From contig JBBHKE010001688.1 of assembly GCA_037447655.1 (NCBI GenBank), positions 1 through 42,663 of the forward strand: a stretch of 42,663 nucleotides of DNA. The letters are read 5' to 3'. This document shows, piece by piece, positions 21,562 to 31,194 of the stretch (position 1 is the first letter of the stretch; each line of letters opens with the position of its first letter). The stretch is from Zygnema cylindricum (lineage: Eukaryota > Streptophyta > Zygnematophyceae > Zygnematales > Zygnemataceae). The position numbers were made by a program, and so were the translations under genes. Below the pieces are notes generated by a model. That model saw nothing but the letters and a program-made list of their open reading frames with translations, was not told the origin of the DNA and ran no database searches.

Positions 21562-22470
21562 GTTTATGGGCCTTTCGTCAAGAATTCCTATCTTCAATGG
21601 CCAAAAGTATGCGTACTAGGCGGCAATGGTTGAATCGTCGTTTGAAACTGCTGACTTATTATGGGTCTTGGATGGCTCCCATGATGAAACAGATCCAACT
21701 TGGGCAAAAAAGAATTCAATGGCAAGGAACAATCTATTTCTTTGTATTTCGGAAAATTTGGTCATGTCCCGACTGAAAATGAAGAAGGCGAAGGAGATTT
21801 GGACATCCATCAAAACCGCTTTTGAGAAAGCGAATGTTCTGGGGGGCTTTTGGTGGCTGGAAAAATTTGGGGATACAAATACACGAGGGGAACTATGGTT
21901 GAGTATTGTGACAATTTTCGTGCACTCATTGATGCTCACTCTTCTGCTGGGGGGTCATTTCCTGAGTTTCAACCGGCGGCTTTGCTTATTAGAGGTCTCC
22001 CTAGTAGCATGAAGGGTGTGTCTGTTCAATTAAAGAGTCATGATAAAGCTAGCTGGTCATTTCAGTTAGCGTATAATCTTATAATGGAGGAAGAAACAAA
22101 CACTAAACTCCTTGAGGGAGAAGGAAAGGTTGAGGCACTTGCAACAGACTTTGACAAAAGAAATCAGTTTAATCAGAATAGGACTCAGTTTAACCAGAAT
22201 CAGAATCAGTATAATCAGAGGCAGAATAGGCCATCTACTACTACTTGTTTCTATTGTTCTGAGAAGGGTCATGGATACAGGTACTGTCCTAAACTGAAGA
22301 AGGCTAATGAGACAGGTTTATACAGGCCAAGTTGGCAACAGAGTCAGTATCACAGAGGTTTTTCTGGAAACCCTTCTCGTGGAAATGCTTTTTCTTCAGC
22401 TTCTGCAACTGATGCAGATGAGTCTCTCAGCTTCAATGGGCAAGAGGAGGCGGATTTATTTGCTATGGCG
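21503..22470 (+). pseudogene. gag: Copia-B copy III gag
   Basis: Opens at an ATG in the LTR (MSTSTTTAGSPPATVVV), crosses the primer site, and gives MGLSSRIPIFNGQKYAY. A TAG at 21617 replaces the conserved Trp. The Gag core follows, with a frameshift near 21840 (a lost base in a G run). It then continues MVEYCDNFRALIDAHSSAGG, a Gln/Asn-rich tract (about 22158-22230) and an intact CCHC knuckle (CFYCSEKGHGYRYC). Gag and protease share one frame here, the normal Copia arrangement. Least damaged Gag in the window. Confidence 0.9.
21562..21576 (+). other. Primer binding site of Copia-B copy III
   Basis: GTTTATGGGCCTTTC. Its core TTATGGGCC matches the complement of the initiator-Met anticodon arm. 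It directly follows the LTR end and contains the in-frame ATG of Gag. Confidence 0.7.
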
Positions 22471-25400
22471 GCTACCATGGAGGGTCCAAAGGATGCGGGA
22501 TGGATCATGGACACGGGAGCATGTGCCCACATGTGTTGGAACAAGGCGACTTTTACGAATCTGCAGCAAACATCTCCAAAGAGTATCTACTATGCTTGCG
22601 GCATGAGTGTTCAAACCTCAGCTGAGGGTGATGTATCATTGATGGTAGATGTGGGGGGAAATTCGGTAGAGAGAATCCTTCACAATGTTTTGTATGTTCC
22701 AAATTTCAAGAAAAATCTTTTTTCTACATCATTAGTGGAGAGCAAAGACTTTGAAGTTGTTTTGAAAGGAGGGAGACAGGTTGTTAGCAAGAAAGGGAAA
22801 GTTGCAGTAACATGAACTAGAGATGCTAGCAAAATGTATCGGATGGACATGGCTGAATATAAAGAAAATGATGTTCTCTACTCCAGTGTCGAATCTGATA
22901 ATGAGTTGTGGCATAAGAGATTAGGACACATGAATTATGATAGTCTAAAGAAAATGGTGAACTCGGGAAAAGTTGATGGATTTTCTCTCACATCTCATCC
23001 TATAAAAACATGTGATGGTTGTTCACTAGGCAAGATTCACAAATTGCCATTTCCACAGGAAACATACCATAGATAAGAAATAGTTATACAGCTCATCCAT
23101 TATGATAATCTCGGTCCTTCACAAGTGGCTTCGGCTGGAGGTGTCCACTATATGGTCACATTCACAGATGACTACTCGAGGTACACCAAAGTTTACTTCA
23201 TGCAACATAAGAGTGAAGTGTTTACGCACTTCAAACACTACAAAGCGTGGGCGGAAAAACTCCATGGGGTTCCAATATTGGCGCTAAGATCGGACAACGG
23301 GGAGAATACACATCAAAGGAATTCGAAGAATTTCTCCTTCAGGAAGGTATCAGTCACAATCTTACAGTTCCATATACACCGAAACAAAATGGTGTTTCTG
23401 AGAGATTAAATATGACATTAACAGAGAGTGCTCGGTCCATGCTTGCAGATAAAGGGCTAGATTTGAAATTATGGGCTGAAGCGCTTAATTGTGCTGTTTA
23501 TATTAAAAACAGAATTGCTTCTAGGTCTGTTAGCACTACACCTTATGAGCTTTGGACAGGGGAAATACCCGATGTTAGTCACTTTAAGATCTTTGGCAGC
23601 AAGTGTTTTTTTTTAGATACTTCACAGGATAGATGGAAAATGGAGGCTAAAGGCTTACCTGGGATTTTCATGGGGTATGATGATAATGCGAAAGGATATA
23701 GAGTCTTTGTACTTGAGAAACAGAAAGTGATTGTTTCTAGAAATATACAGATTAAAGATGAACAGGATTCGGTTGACCTTTTTAAAATGCCAGATCAACA
23801 GGCAAAGGAAAAACAAGAATATGTCATTTTTCACCATACGTTGCGAGTCTACTTTCCACCGGCATGTGCACCTCTTCCTTCAGTTCCTCTGGTGCCTTTA
23901 CAAGATGCTTCACCACAAGCTATACCGCAGGTGGAAGGAACTACTACACATTCTGTCCCAGATCACGTTACGGGTCAAACTAAACAGAAAAATCAGAGGT
24001 TGCCGACAATCTCAGCCTCAAAATTTCCGGGGGGAAAGAGATCTAGCAGCCGTCTGCAAGCAAGCTCTCACTTTGCTTTTTGTGCAGCTACATTGGAACC
24101 TCTAACGATCCAGGAGGCCTTCTCATCACCTGAGAGAAATCAGTGGATCGAGGCGGCAAACGATGAAATGAAGTCCATTATGGAGGCACAAACATGGGAG
24201 CTAGTGGATCTCCCTCCGGGCAGGAAAGCCATCGGCAGCAAATGGGTATTCAAGGTGAAGCTGAACCCGGACAACACCATCGAAAGGTATAAGGCCCGAC
24301 TAGTGGCCAAGGGGTATAATCGAAAAGAAGGTATTGACTTTGAGGAAACCTTCTCCTCAGTTGTTAGATTTCCCACTGTCAGAATTTTGCTAAGTCTAGC
24401 GGCTATAGAGAATATGGAAATACATCAGATGGATGTTAAAACTGCTTTCTTGCATGGAGAGTTAGAAGAAACAATTTATATGAAACAACCTGAAACGTAT
24501 GTTGAAAAGGGAAAGGAAGAATTAGTGTGTAAATTGATGAAATCTTTGTATGGGCTAAAACAAGCCCCGCGTCAGTGGAATCTGAAGTTAGATGAGTTTT
24601 TAACTGGGCTAGGTTTTAAGAAAATTAGCTCAGATCATTCAGTATATGTTCTACAAAGAGAAGATGGGGTAATTTACATTGTTGTATATGTGGATGATCT
24701 ATCATTAATATGTAAGTTAATGGATGAAATAAACCGCATTAAAGCGACTTTAAGGTCTAGGTTCGAGATGAAGGACCTCGGTGAGGCCAAATATATCTTA
24801 GGAATACATGTAGAAAGAGACAGAAACTAGAGGCTGATTATGTTGACTCAGAAAGAAGCAATAGGTAACATGCTAGAAAGATTTGAAATGAAAGATGTGA
24901 AAGGATCCGTAACTCCCATGGAATTTAGGCAGAAATTGAAAGGAATTGATACAGATTCAGACATAATTGTGAGTGAGAGTCTAGAGACAGGGGAGGAAGA
25001 GTTTATTGCATCAAAGCCATGTAGACAGGTTGTTGGAAGTCTTATATATTTTATGAATTGTACGAGACCTGACATTGCGGCAGCTGTGGGAGTCTTGAGT
25101 AGAAGTCTGCAAAATCCTAAAAGGGCAGACTGGGAAGCAGCGAAAAGTGTGTTGAGATATCTTGCAGGTACTCGAAATCTCAAGCTTGTTCTCGGAGGAG
25201 GAGAGGTGAAAATCTAGACGTGGAGCGATGCTAGCTATGGGGACATGCCAAGTCGGAAATCTACGACCGGCTTCGTACTGAAGATTGGAGATGAAACTTG
25301 CTGATGGAGTAGCAAATTACAAAAGATTACAGCTCAATCCACAATGGAGTCAGAATATATGGCAGCAGCTTCCGCCCTGAAGGAGCTCCTATGGGTCAAG

Positions 25401-25673
25401 TCCATTCTACAGGAACTTCGGTATATGCAAACTGGCCCTCAAGCTATATGGTGTGACAACCAAGCTGCCATAGCAATTGCCTCTAACCCCAGCCATCACT
25501 TTAAGAGCAAATACATGGATGTTAGACTTCATTTTGTTAGAGAAAAAGTACTTGCAAAAGTCGTTAAATTAAGTTATTTACCAAATGAGAAGATGGTGGC
25601 TGACATGTTAACAAAAGCCCTTCCTGCTCCTAAGTTACAGTTTTGCAGAGATGTTGTTGGACTAAGAGAGTAA
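22471..25673 (+). pseudogene. pol: Copia-B copy III protease, integrase, RT, RNase H
   Basis: Protease WIMDTGACAHMCW, then TGA at 22813. The integrase finger LWHKRLGHMNYDS...CDGCSLGK is followed by TAA at 23074. DDE is present with NGVSERLN intact, but one base is missing from a G run near 23300. Then come 527 codons of open frame from integrase through RT: SKWVFKVKLNPDNTIERYKA, HQMDVKTAFLHGELEE, SLYGLKQAPRQWN, YVDDLSL. TAG at 24828 and 25215 and TGA at 25302 interrupt RNase H (VGSLIYFMNCTRPDI, TWSDASYGD, MESEYMAAA, CDNQAAIAIA, KYMDVRLHFVREK). The natural end is TAA 25671-25673. All catalytic residues are present, but two frameshifts and several stops make it inactive. Confidence 0.92.
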
Positions 25674-25696
25674 CTGAGTCTAAAGATTTAGGGAAG

Positions 25697-26711
25697 TGTT
25701 GGAATTTATAAATCTTTATTTCAATTTATAGGGGTAAAGATAACTTAGGATATTTTTTAAGTAATACTTACCTTAATTAGTGTTAGAGTAGCAAAAGGTA
25801 CAGTAGAGTGTATTGTACTTTTGCAGGGACACGTGTTGGCGAAAGAACGTATGCATGTTTTTCGGAGTAGCGCCGACAGTCAAGCATACGTGTCAAAAAG
25901 TTGACGATGCGATTCACATGATCGGACGAACGGGATCTGTCCCGAGTATTCCGGAAACATATGATACAGATCGACGGTACCACCGTCAATCGAATCTGTT
26001 CCAATAGACGCGATTCACCTGGGACCACAAGCATGATTCACGAGGGACCACAAGCGTGATTCGCGTGGGACCACAAGTGACGAAGCACTCAGGTGCTTTG
26101 TACTACACGACCACATTCGGCTGGACTTTAGCGGTCACCGCTGACTAAGCATTTGGAACGTTTTGTGTACGGTTAGAACGTTTTGTGTACGGTTCAATTT
26201 CTGTAAATATTTGAATAACATTAGTTTGTCGTTTAGTGTGATATAAAATAGTGTTCTATTAATCAGGTTTTTAGAAATTAGTAATTAGGGTTTTTGAGGT
26301 ACAGTGACGTACGGGTAGGATGCTTTGTCGTTAGTCAGGATAATAACCGTAGTAATGGTTACCCGAATTAGTGTAGATCAGTAGATACACACTGTGAGAA
26401 TATAAATTAGGACAGCCAATTTTGTAGTATCCAGTTTTGGGAATATGATTTTCTAAGGGCAGTTTTTGGGAAACTTCCAGACATCATATCTTATGGTTTA
26501 CTAGGTCATTTGGGCTGAAATTTTGGGAATTGTCATTTTACTGTACTGTGTATTACTGTATCAAATTTGAAACATATTGGGGTTTTGAGTCATATTTTGT
26601 GTCAGTTCAAAGTTGGTTGTTGAGTAGGTACTTTGATAGTTTCTACTGTTTTTCATGTCTAGTTACTACTACTGCTGGTTCTCCGCCTGCAATGGTGGTT
26701 GTAGAACAACA
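25697..26711 (+). repeat. Terminal LTR of the Copia-B array (copy B4)
   Basis: TGTTGGAATTTATAAATC...GTAGAACAACA, nearly identical to 20543-21561. The sequence after it (TATTAGCATTTG) is non-retroviral, so this is the right end of the array. The 5' partner end is missing, so no target duplication can be checked. The antisense frame at 25783-26034 is open. Confidence 0.9.
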
Positions 26712-28130
26712 TATTAGCATTTGTCCAAACTCACTATGGAAAGCACGAGATTTAGTACGAAGTCGACTACGGAAATCGTAGATGTTAATGGGTGAACTTA
26801 AAGAGCATTCCAAAGTACTACTAAAATATTTTTACTGGACGGAATGTGGTTTATTGAGCTTTAGTTGAAGCACTCCCTGGCCATTTCCATTGGTATTCAA
26901 TTTAATTTTACCAATCAAACAATTTCAAGACTATGCTTGGAGTTATTAGTTAGCACTAATGTTTTTATCAAGGCACGACCCATCTTGTTGTAACTTAACG
27001 AACTTACTCTGTACCGTACCAAATATTCTCTACACACAATTATCAAGTATCCCAATGCGTAACAACAAAATAGTTATTTAAGGTTGTGACGTTTGTATAA
27101 GTCGGCAATGCCCATGACCGTTCTCAACGTCTACGATTCGTCTTGATGCACCATATTTAAAAAAAAAATGGTGCGTCGCATTGTATTTTATGAAACGTTT
27201 TGGTCTGTCGCATGTCTTTGTGTGACACGGTAGGCATGTAACCTTCCAACCTATACTGATCATGGCTAAACAATATACTTTCGCATTTGCCTCTCATGTC
27301 CAGTCGCCGTGAATGGACATAAAATTATTGAGGCCCCAACCAAATAAAAAAAAACTTATTGTTTTTGTTTCTGTGGACACATTTGTTGGATTCTTCTCGT
27401 CGTCGCTCTAAACATTTTATCCCACTACCTACCAGTGAACTTGAGCTACCTTGTGAGAGAATGAGAAATAGTGGAGTGTGAAGGGGTGAATGGGGCGCAA
27501 AGGGAGAGATGTAGTGAGTGCGAGCTGGATTGGCGCCTTCACATATTTGTTATTTTTCCTTGAAATGGCATTGAAGTCTTAAGACCCCTGCAACAAGAAA
27601 TTCAGTATAAGATGCAAACGGACAAAAGAAAACAACCGTGAGCTTTTTCTTGTCGTTTGAAATGGTCAATATTTTTTTGAAAAGTTTGACATGTGCGAAT
27701 CTGCTTTTTTATTTGTGGGGCGTTGTTACTTTATTTTAAACACATCTCTTATGTGTTTTAAGATAAAGTTTGGCGATGACGTGGCCGTGGGTCTAAAAAC
27801 ACAAGACGACAGCATGTGCTATATTATAAGTTTGAAAATGACCCAAATTGTACCTTACATTTTTGCAATTTTTTGGTACGGTTGTAACTTTAGAAGTACG
27901 GCGCTAAGTTTTTAAAGAAAGTGACAAAAAAAAACCCTTACTTTGGCACATGGGGCCGTACCCATGATGCTCTTGTTTGGTGGTCCTAAGAAACGTTCTC
28001 ACAGCACAGCGCGTGTTCGTACTAGTAGTACTGTACTTTACTTTATTACGGAGAATATTCAATATCCAACCCAATCAACAATCTAGTAGTGTCCACACTG
28101 CAAACTAATGCACAAAAGACAATCTAACTA
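26712..28130. other. Unassigned sequence between the array and the MITE-like ends
   Basis: No supported gene. The longest frames (for example 27691-27915) show no family match or codon structure. The clearest structures are the long hairpin at 27729-27768 and a shorter one at about 27141-27175 (GATGCACCAT and ATGGTGCGTC around an A-rich loop). Confidence 0.5.
27729..27768. repeat. Long hairpin
   Basis: CTTTATTTTAAACACAT, a 5-base loop, then ATGTGTTTTAAGATAAAG. The arms pair over about 17 bases with one mismatch and one bulge. It could be a foldback, a structured RNA or a protein site; the context gives no hint. Confidence 0.6.
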
Positions 28131-28160
28131 AACAGTGAATCACTATTAGCGTTAAAAAAT
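28131..28160 (+). repeat. MITE-like terminal repeat (left end)
   Basis: AGTGAATCACTATTAGCGTT is close to the left end of the MITE-like element at 41601-41820. A possible right partner is GTTATTAACGCTTATTCGACAG at about 29664-29685, with the minisatellite and the solo LTR between them. Confidence 0.4.
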
Positions 28161-28231
28161 GATTAGTGTAAAAAAACAATTAGTGTTATTAATTCTAATT
28201 TGGGTTCAAGGCTTTTCCCTAAAAAAAAAAT

Positions 28232-28291
28232 TACTCTAATTTACTCATAACTCTAGTTTACTCATAACTATAATTTACTCATAACGCTAAA
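28232..28291. repeat. 17-bp minisatellite, left part
   Basis: Units of AATTTACTCATAACTCT, slightly varied. The array is split by the solo LTR and resumes at 29340-29399. Confidence 0.8.
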
Positions 28292-28632
28292 TGCAATTCT
28301 GTGTCCTCCATTAGACTACAGAATACAGGAAGCCTCTAGATAGTTATTAGCTAACCCACTTTCAATGGAAACCACTGTTACCCAAGCAGACAAGCACACA
28401 ATCTGACCGCACCCCTGTGCAGCCTGGACTCCCCTGAGTCCGTAGAAAAAGAAATCTCTGAAAACGCCTAACCACGCGATAGGTTATAGGGTGGAGAAGA
28501 TGCCAATTTATACAAACTCTCAAAGAGAGAGAGGACTATCTTCCTGATTTTTCCTAAGTCCTAGTTTTTCCTAGTTCCTCTCACAGCCCCTATCTACTGC
28601 ATGAACGAACCAATTAGAAAACTGTGCAGTAC

Positions 28633-28662
28633 CAGAAAGTACTACTGCCGATGTACTTTCTG
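28633..28662. promoter_or_regulatory. Perfect GTAC inverted repeat in solo LTR-A
   Basis: CAGAAAGTAC and GTACTTTCTG with a 10-base spacer. Arms match perfectly over 10 bases. Confidence 0.55.
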
Positions 28663-29054
28663 TATGGCCTTTGTACGACAAGGCCATTAGGTGGACGCGT
28701 GTCCATTTTCCACTCGTCTGTACGTTCCTCAGAATTCCTGCGACCAAATGTCGTCTCTCCACGTGGCGCCAGGTCATGCCACGTCACTAAATGCCAAAGT
28801 TACCATTTCGAGATTTCGGCGATGATGTGCGCCGTCAGATTTGACGCGAAATGTAATCTCAGCCGTAATAAATTCTTGCGTGATATTTGTTTCGATGTCG
28901 AAAAAAAATGCGCGATATGCGTTTCAAATTAGTATAGTACTTCGTACTTTATCAAACTGTATCTATGCACGCCGTAAACATTTTCAGTTAAATGATTTCT
29001 GTGTAGTACAATAGTTTAAATACTAATCAAACCCTATATCTCCTAACGGACTTC

Positions 29055-29130
29055 TACTAGAGACTGGTTAGAGCTAACGGCTACGCCACGCTCTGCCGGT
29101 CGGGGGTTCGAGTCCCGTCGAACTCAACCT
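29055..29130 (+). other. tRNA-like module, antisense inside solo LTR-A
   Basis: GACTGGTTAGAGC resembles a D arm (A-box match 11 of 13 from 29055). CGGGGGTTCGAGTCCCG is a perfect T arm with the B box GTTCGAGTC at 29106-29114. The flanking 7-mers do not pair as an acceptor stem and no proper anticodon stem can be drawn, so a functional tRNA is not claimed. Orientation is antisense to the LTR, as in the other copies. Confidence 0.6.
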
Positions 29131-29339
29131 TTTGTTGAGAGTGACTTAAGTCACTTTTTAGTCTTTCCCATGGAGCTGAGGCAGCCATGGCTCCATTGCT
29201 CTCTCTCTCTACTTCAGTGACTAGAATAAGTATGGTGGCGAGAGAGAAGATATGGAGGCAGGTTGCCTACATTTTCTTTGTATGTTTTCCGCTAATTAAT
29301 TTAGACCTAGAAAATACAATTAAATTAATCATTTCAACA

Positions 29340-29399
29340 CTAATTTACTCATAACTCTAACTTACCCATAACTCTAATTTACTCATAACTCTAATTTTG
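29340..29399. repeat. 17-bp minisatellite, right part
   Basis: CTAATTTACTCATAACTCTAACTTACCCATAACTC and so on, a continuation of 28232-28291 beyond the LTR insertion. Confidence 0.8.
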
Positions 29400-29723
29400 T
29401 TACATTTTCCCCACAGTGTAGCCGCCGTAGCCCGTGTTCACATAGTCCAAGTTTGAACAATTGAGAATAGGTTTGCGTGATTTTATGACGTCTTTATCAA
29501 TGGGAATAAAGTTTGAGTGCGCTTTTTCGTGTCGACACACTCACTTTTGCTTGTTGACGCCTTTATCCGACACAGGTTTTGTATGATTGTACTAGATAAC
29601 GAGCAATTTGTGTACGGACTGACGCATTTTTTACACTACACTATTTAAAAACTGTCCAAATTAGAGTTATTAACGCTTATTCGACAGTACCCATATTAAC
29701 GTTTAAAAAATAATTAAAGTTAT
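29400..29723. other. Non-coding flank with MITE-like ends
   Basis: No gene. GTTATTAACGCTTATTCGACAG (about 29664-29685) resembles a MITE-like right end, and CCATATTAACGTTTAAAAAATAATTA (about 29690-29715) a left end. The last five bases (GTTAT, 29719-29723) are the left target duplication of element C. Confidence 0.4.
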
Positions 29724-30559
29724 TGAAATTCTATGTGCTCCATTGCCCACAGAATTGGCATATCTAAAAGAAGCTAATCTAGATAGTGCCGACTCCAAGT
29801 TGATATAAACCCAAATGAATGATCCCTTGACAATTAGAATCCCAATAAACCTTCACCCTGTGAAGAGAAGAGAAGACCTTCGGTGTGCTCAGTTCCACCA
29901 CAGAATGCAAAGCTTGAATATGTGTTTTGGATAATATTCCCCACTTTGACTTTCCCACTGAATAAGTGCCACCCTGGCACGAAAAGACTCTGACCGACTA
30001 CACCCTTGTGTAGCTTAGACTCCCCTTAGTCCGTTGCAAAAAGAATCACTGAATTTGCTCACTTGAGCATTAAGTTATGACTGGTCAAAGATGACCTTTA
30101 TAGTTACAAGCTCTCTTAGAGAGAGGTACCTAAAATATCACTAAGTCTTGGTCTGCCTACTCACGACTACCTACTACTAAACCCTAGTCCAATAGGAACA
30201 CTATATAGTACAAGAAGGTACAATAGGCGATGTACTTATTGTACGGCCATTGTACGACATGGTCTACAAGGTGATATAAACCAAATCGAAGCCAAAGTTC
30301 CTCATCCCATCTTCCCCGGTATCAAATTATGTGGCGCCACGTGGCACCACGTGACGCTATCCCCAAAGGCCGCCGAAAGTTTATTGTGGGTGGCGGCTGT
30401 AATGGTGGTCGTCCGATTTGTTATATTTATAGGGCTTCGATTCGCTTCCATGCATGAATTGATTAATGCGCGTTTTCGTTAGTCTGCTGCGAATTATTCT
30501 AATGGATCAATAAATATATATATGCGTGAAACATATCATGTGTATCGTTTCGTTAGTGC

Positions 30560-30616
30560 CATAATTGGTAAGGGGTGGGTCTACATAGCACTCTGCAGAC
30601 CCTAGTTCAAATCCGG
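30560..30616 (+). other. tRNA-like module 1 in element C 3' LTR
   Basis: ATAATTGGTAAGGGG (A-box-like) and the B box GTTCAAATC at 30605-30613, antisense to the LTR. The counterpart in the 5' LTR is at about 33970-34026. Confidence 0.45.
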
Positions 30617-30888
30617 TTAGATGCATTATTTTGCTTAAACTAGTTAAATACCTTCTTATTCATTCTGCCTCCTTCTAAATGACGCATCAGCCATGGCCTG
30701 CCTTTGGTCCTCTCTTTCTCTCTTTTTACGTTCTAACTAAAATATAGAAGTGAACTATTAATTTCCTTTTTCCAACACTCTATTTATTATTCCAATACAA
30801 GCTTAGAAAATACATTAATTTCAACAAATACCTATTGTACCTTACACATCCCATCGTTGACTCTAAGCTATAGGCTAAAACTAATGGC

Positions 30889-30925
30889 TAGTATAGGATG
30901 GTAGGTACCAGGATCAAATCCTGAT
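30889..30925 (+). other. tRNA-like module 2 in element C 3' LTR
   Basis: TAGTATAGGATGG (A-box match, 30889-30901) is close to the B box GATCAAATC (30912-30920), which sits in a CAGG/CCTG stem. It is too short between the boxes for a full tRNA. Homologous to the module at 4291-4386 and to 34148-34182. Confidence 0.45.
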
Positions 30926-31194
30926 TCCGGCATATCCATTTTGGTACAAACTACGAATTTGCCTATCGTCTTGAGACAGCCATGACTTTAACTCTCTCTC
31001 CGGTCTTCAGTGACTACAACAAGTATGGGGACCGGAGAGAGTTGAGCGAGAAGCAGGTTGCCTTTGTTGACTTACTCTATTTTTTTTTCCAATACAGACA
31101 TAAAAAATACATAAATTTCAACACCGTACACTTTAGGGTTGGATTGTTGGACGATTTTTTTAACAAAAAAGGATGAAAAATGAACGTTAAGAAT

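Larger units (their letters stand above)
12849..26711 (+). mobile_element. Head-to-tail array of Copia-B retrotransposons
   Basis: Truncated internal (B-I, 12849-15360), LTR (15361-16410), internal (B-II, 16411-20542), LTR (20543-21561), internal (B-III, 21562-25696), LTR (25697-26711). Units repeat every 5182 and 5154 bases. Neighbouring units share one LTR, as produced by unequal recombination, not by independent insertions. The LTR at 15361 belongs to one subtype and those at 20543 and 25697 to another, so B-II has unlike LTRs. Confidence 0.9.
28292..29339 (-). mobile_element. Solo LTR of Copia-A
   Basis: Read on the minus strand: TGTTGAAATG...GAATTGCA, about 1.05 kb. It aligns with 4110-5191 throughout, including the CT-rich head, GTAC inverted repeat, CCACGTGG and the U5 end with ATGGAGGACACAGAATTG. 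The flanks CTAAA (28287-28291) and CTAAT (29340-29344) are a plausible 5-bp target duplication with one change, though the target is itself a tandem repeat. Confidence 0.9.
29724..31123 (-). repeat. 3' LTR of element C with an internal extra LTR head
   Basis: Homologous to 33146-34381 but about 160 bases longer. The difference is mainly an insert of about 180 bases (about 30653-30832) flanked by direct repeats of AAATACC. The insert ends TTAATTTCAACA, the reverse complement of a family A/C LTR start, so a fragment of another LTR head lies inside this LTR. Also present: two tRNA-like modules, GTGGCGCCACGTGGC-type palindromes near 30334, and a GTAC inverted-repeat block near 30208-30244. Confidence 0.8.

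Noticed and set aside
1-25673. A reassigned genetic code (UAG as Gln) as the main explanation for TAG codons
   Set aside because: TAG also replaces Trp, Lys and Tyr, frameshifts and TAA/TGA stops coexist, and all elements are clearly decayed; reported only as an alternative to methylation-driven decay.
27691-27915. Small 74-codon protein gene
   Set aside because: It has no homology, no Kozak or splice context, and contains the long hairpin; chance frame.
29055-29130. A functional tRNA gene in the solo LTR
   Set aside because: D- and T-arm similarity is good, but there is no 7-bp acceptor stem or convincing anticodon stem. Kept only as a tRNA-like module.
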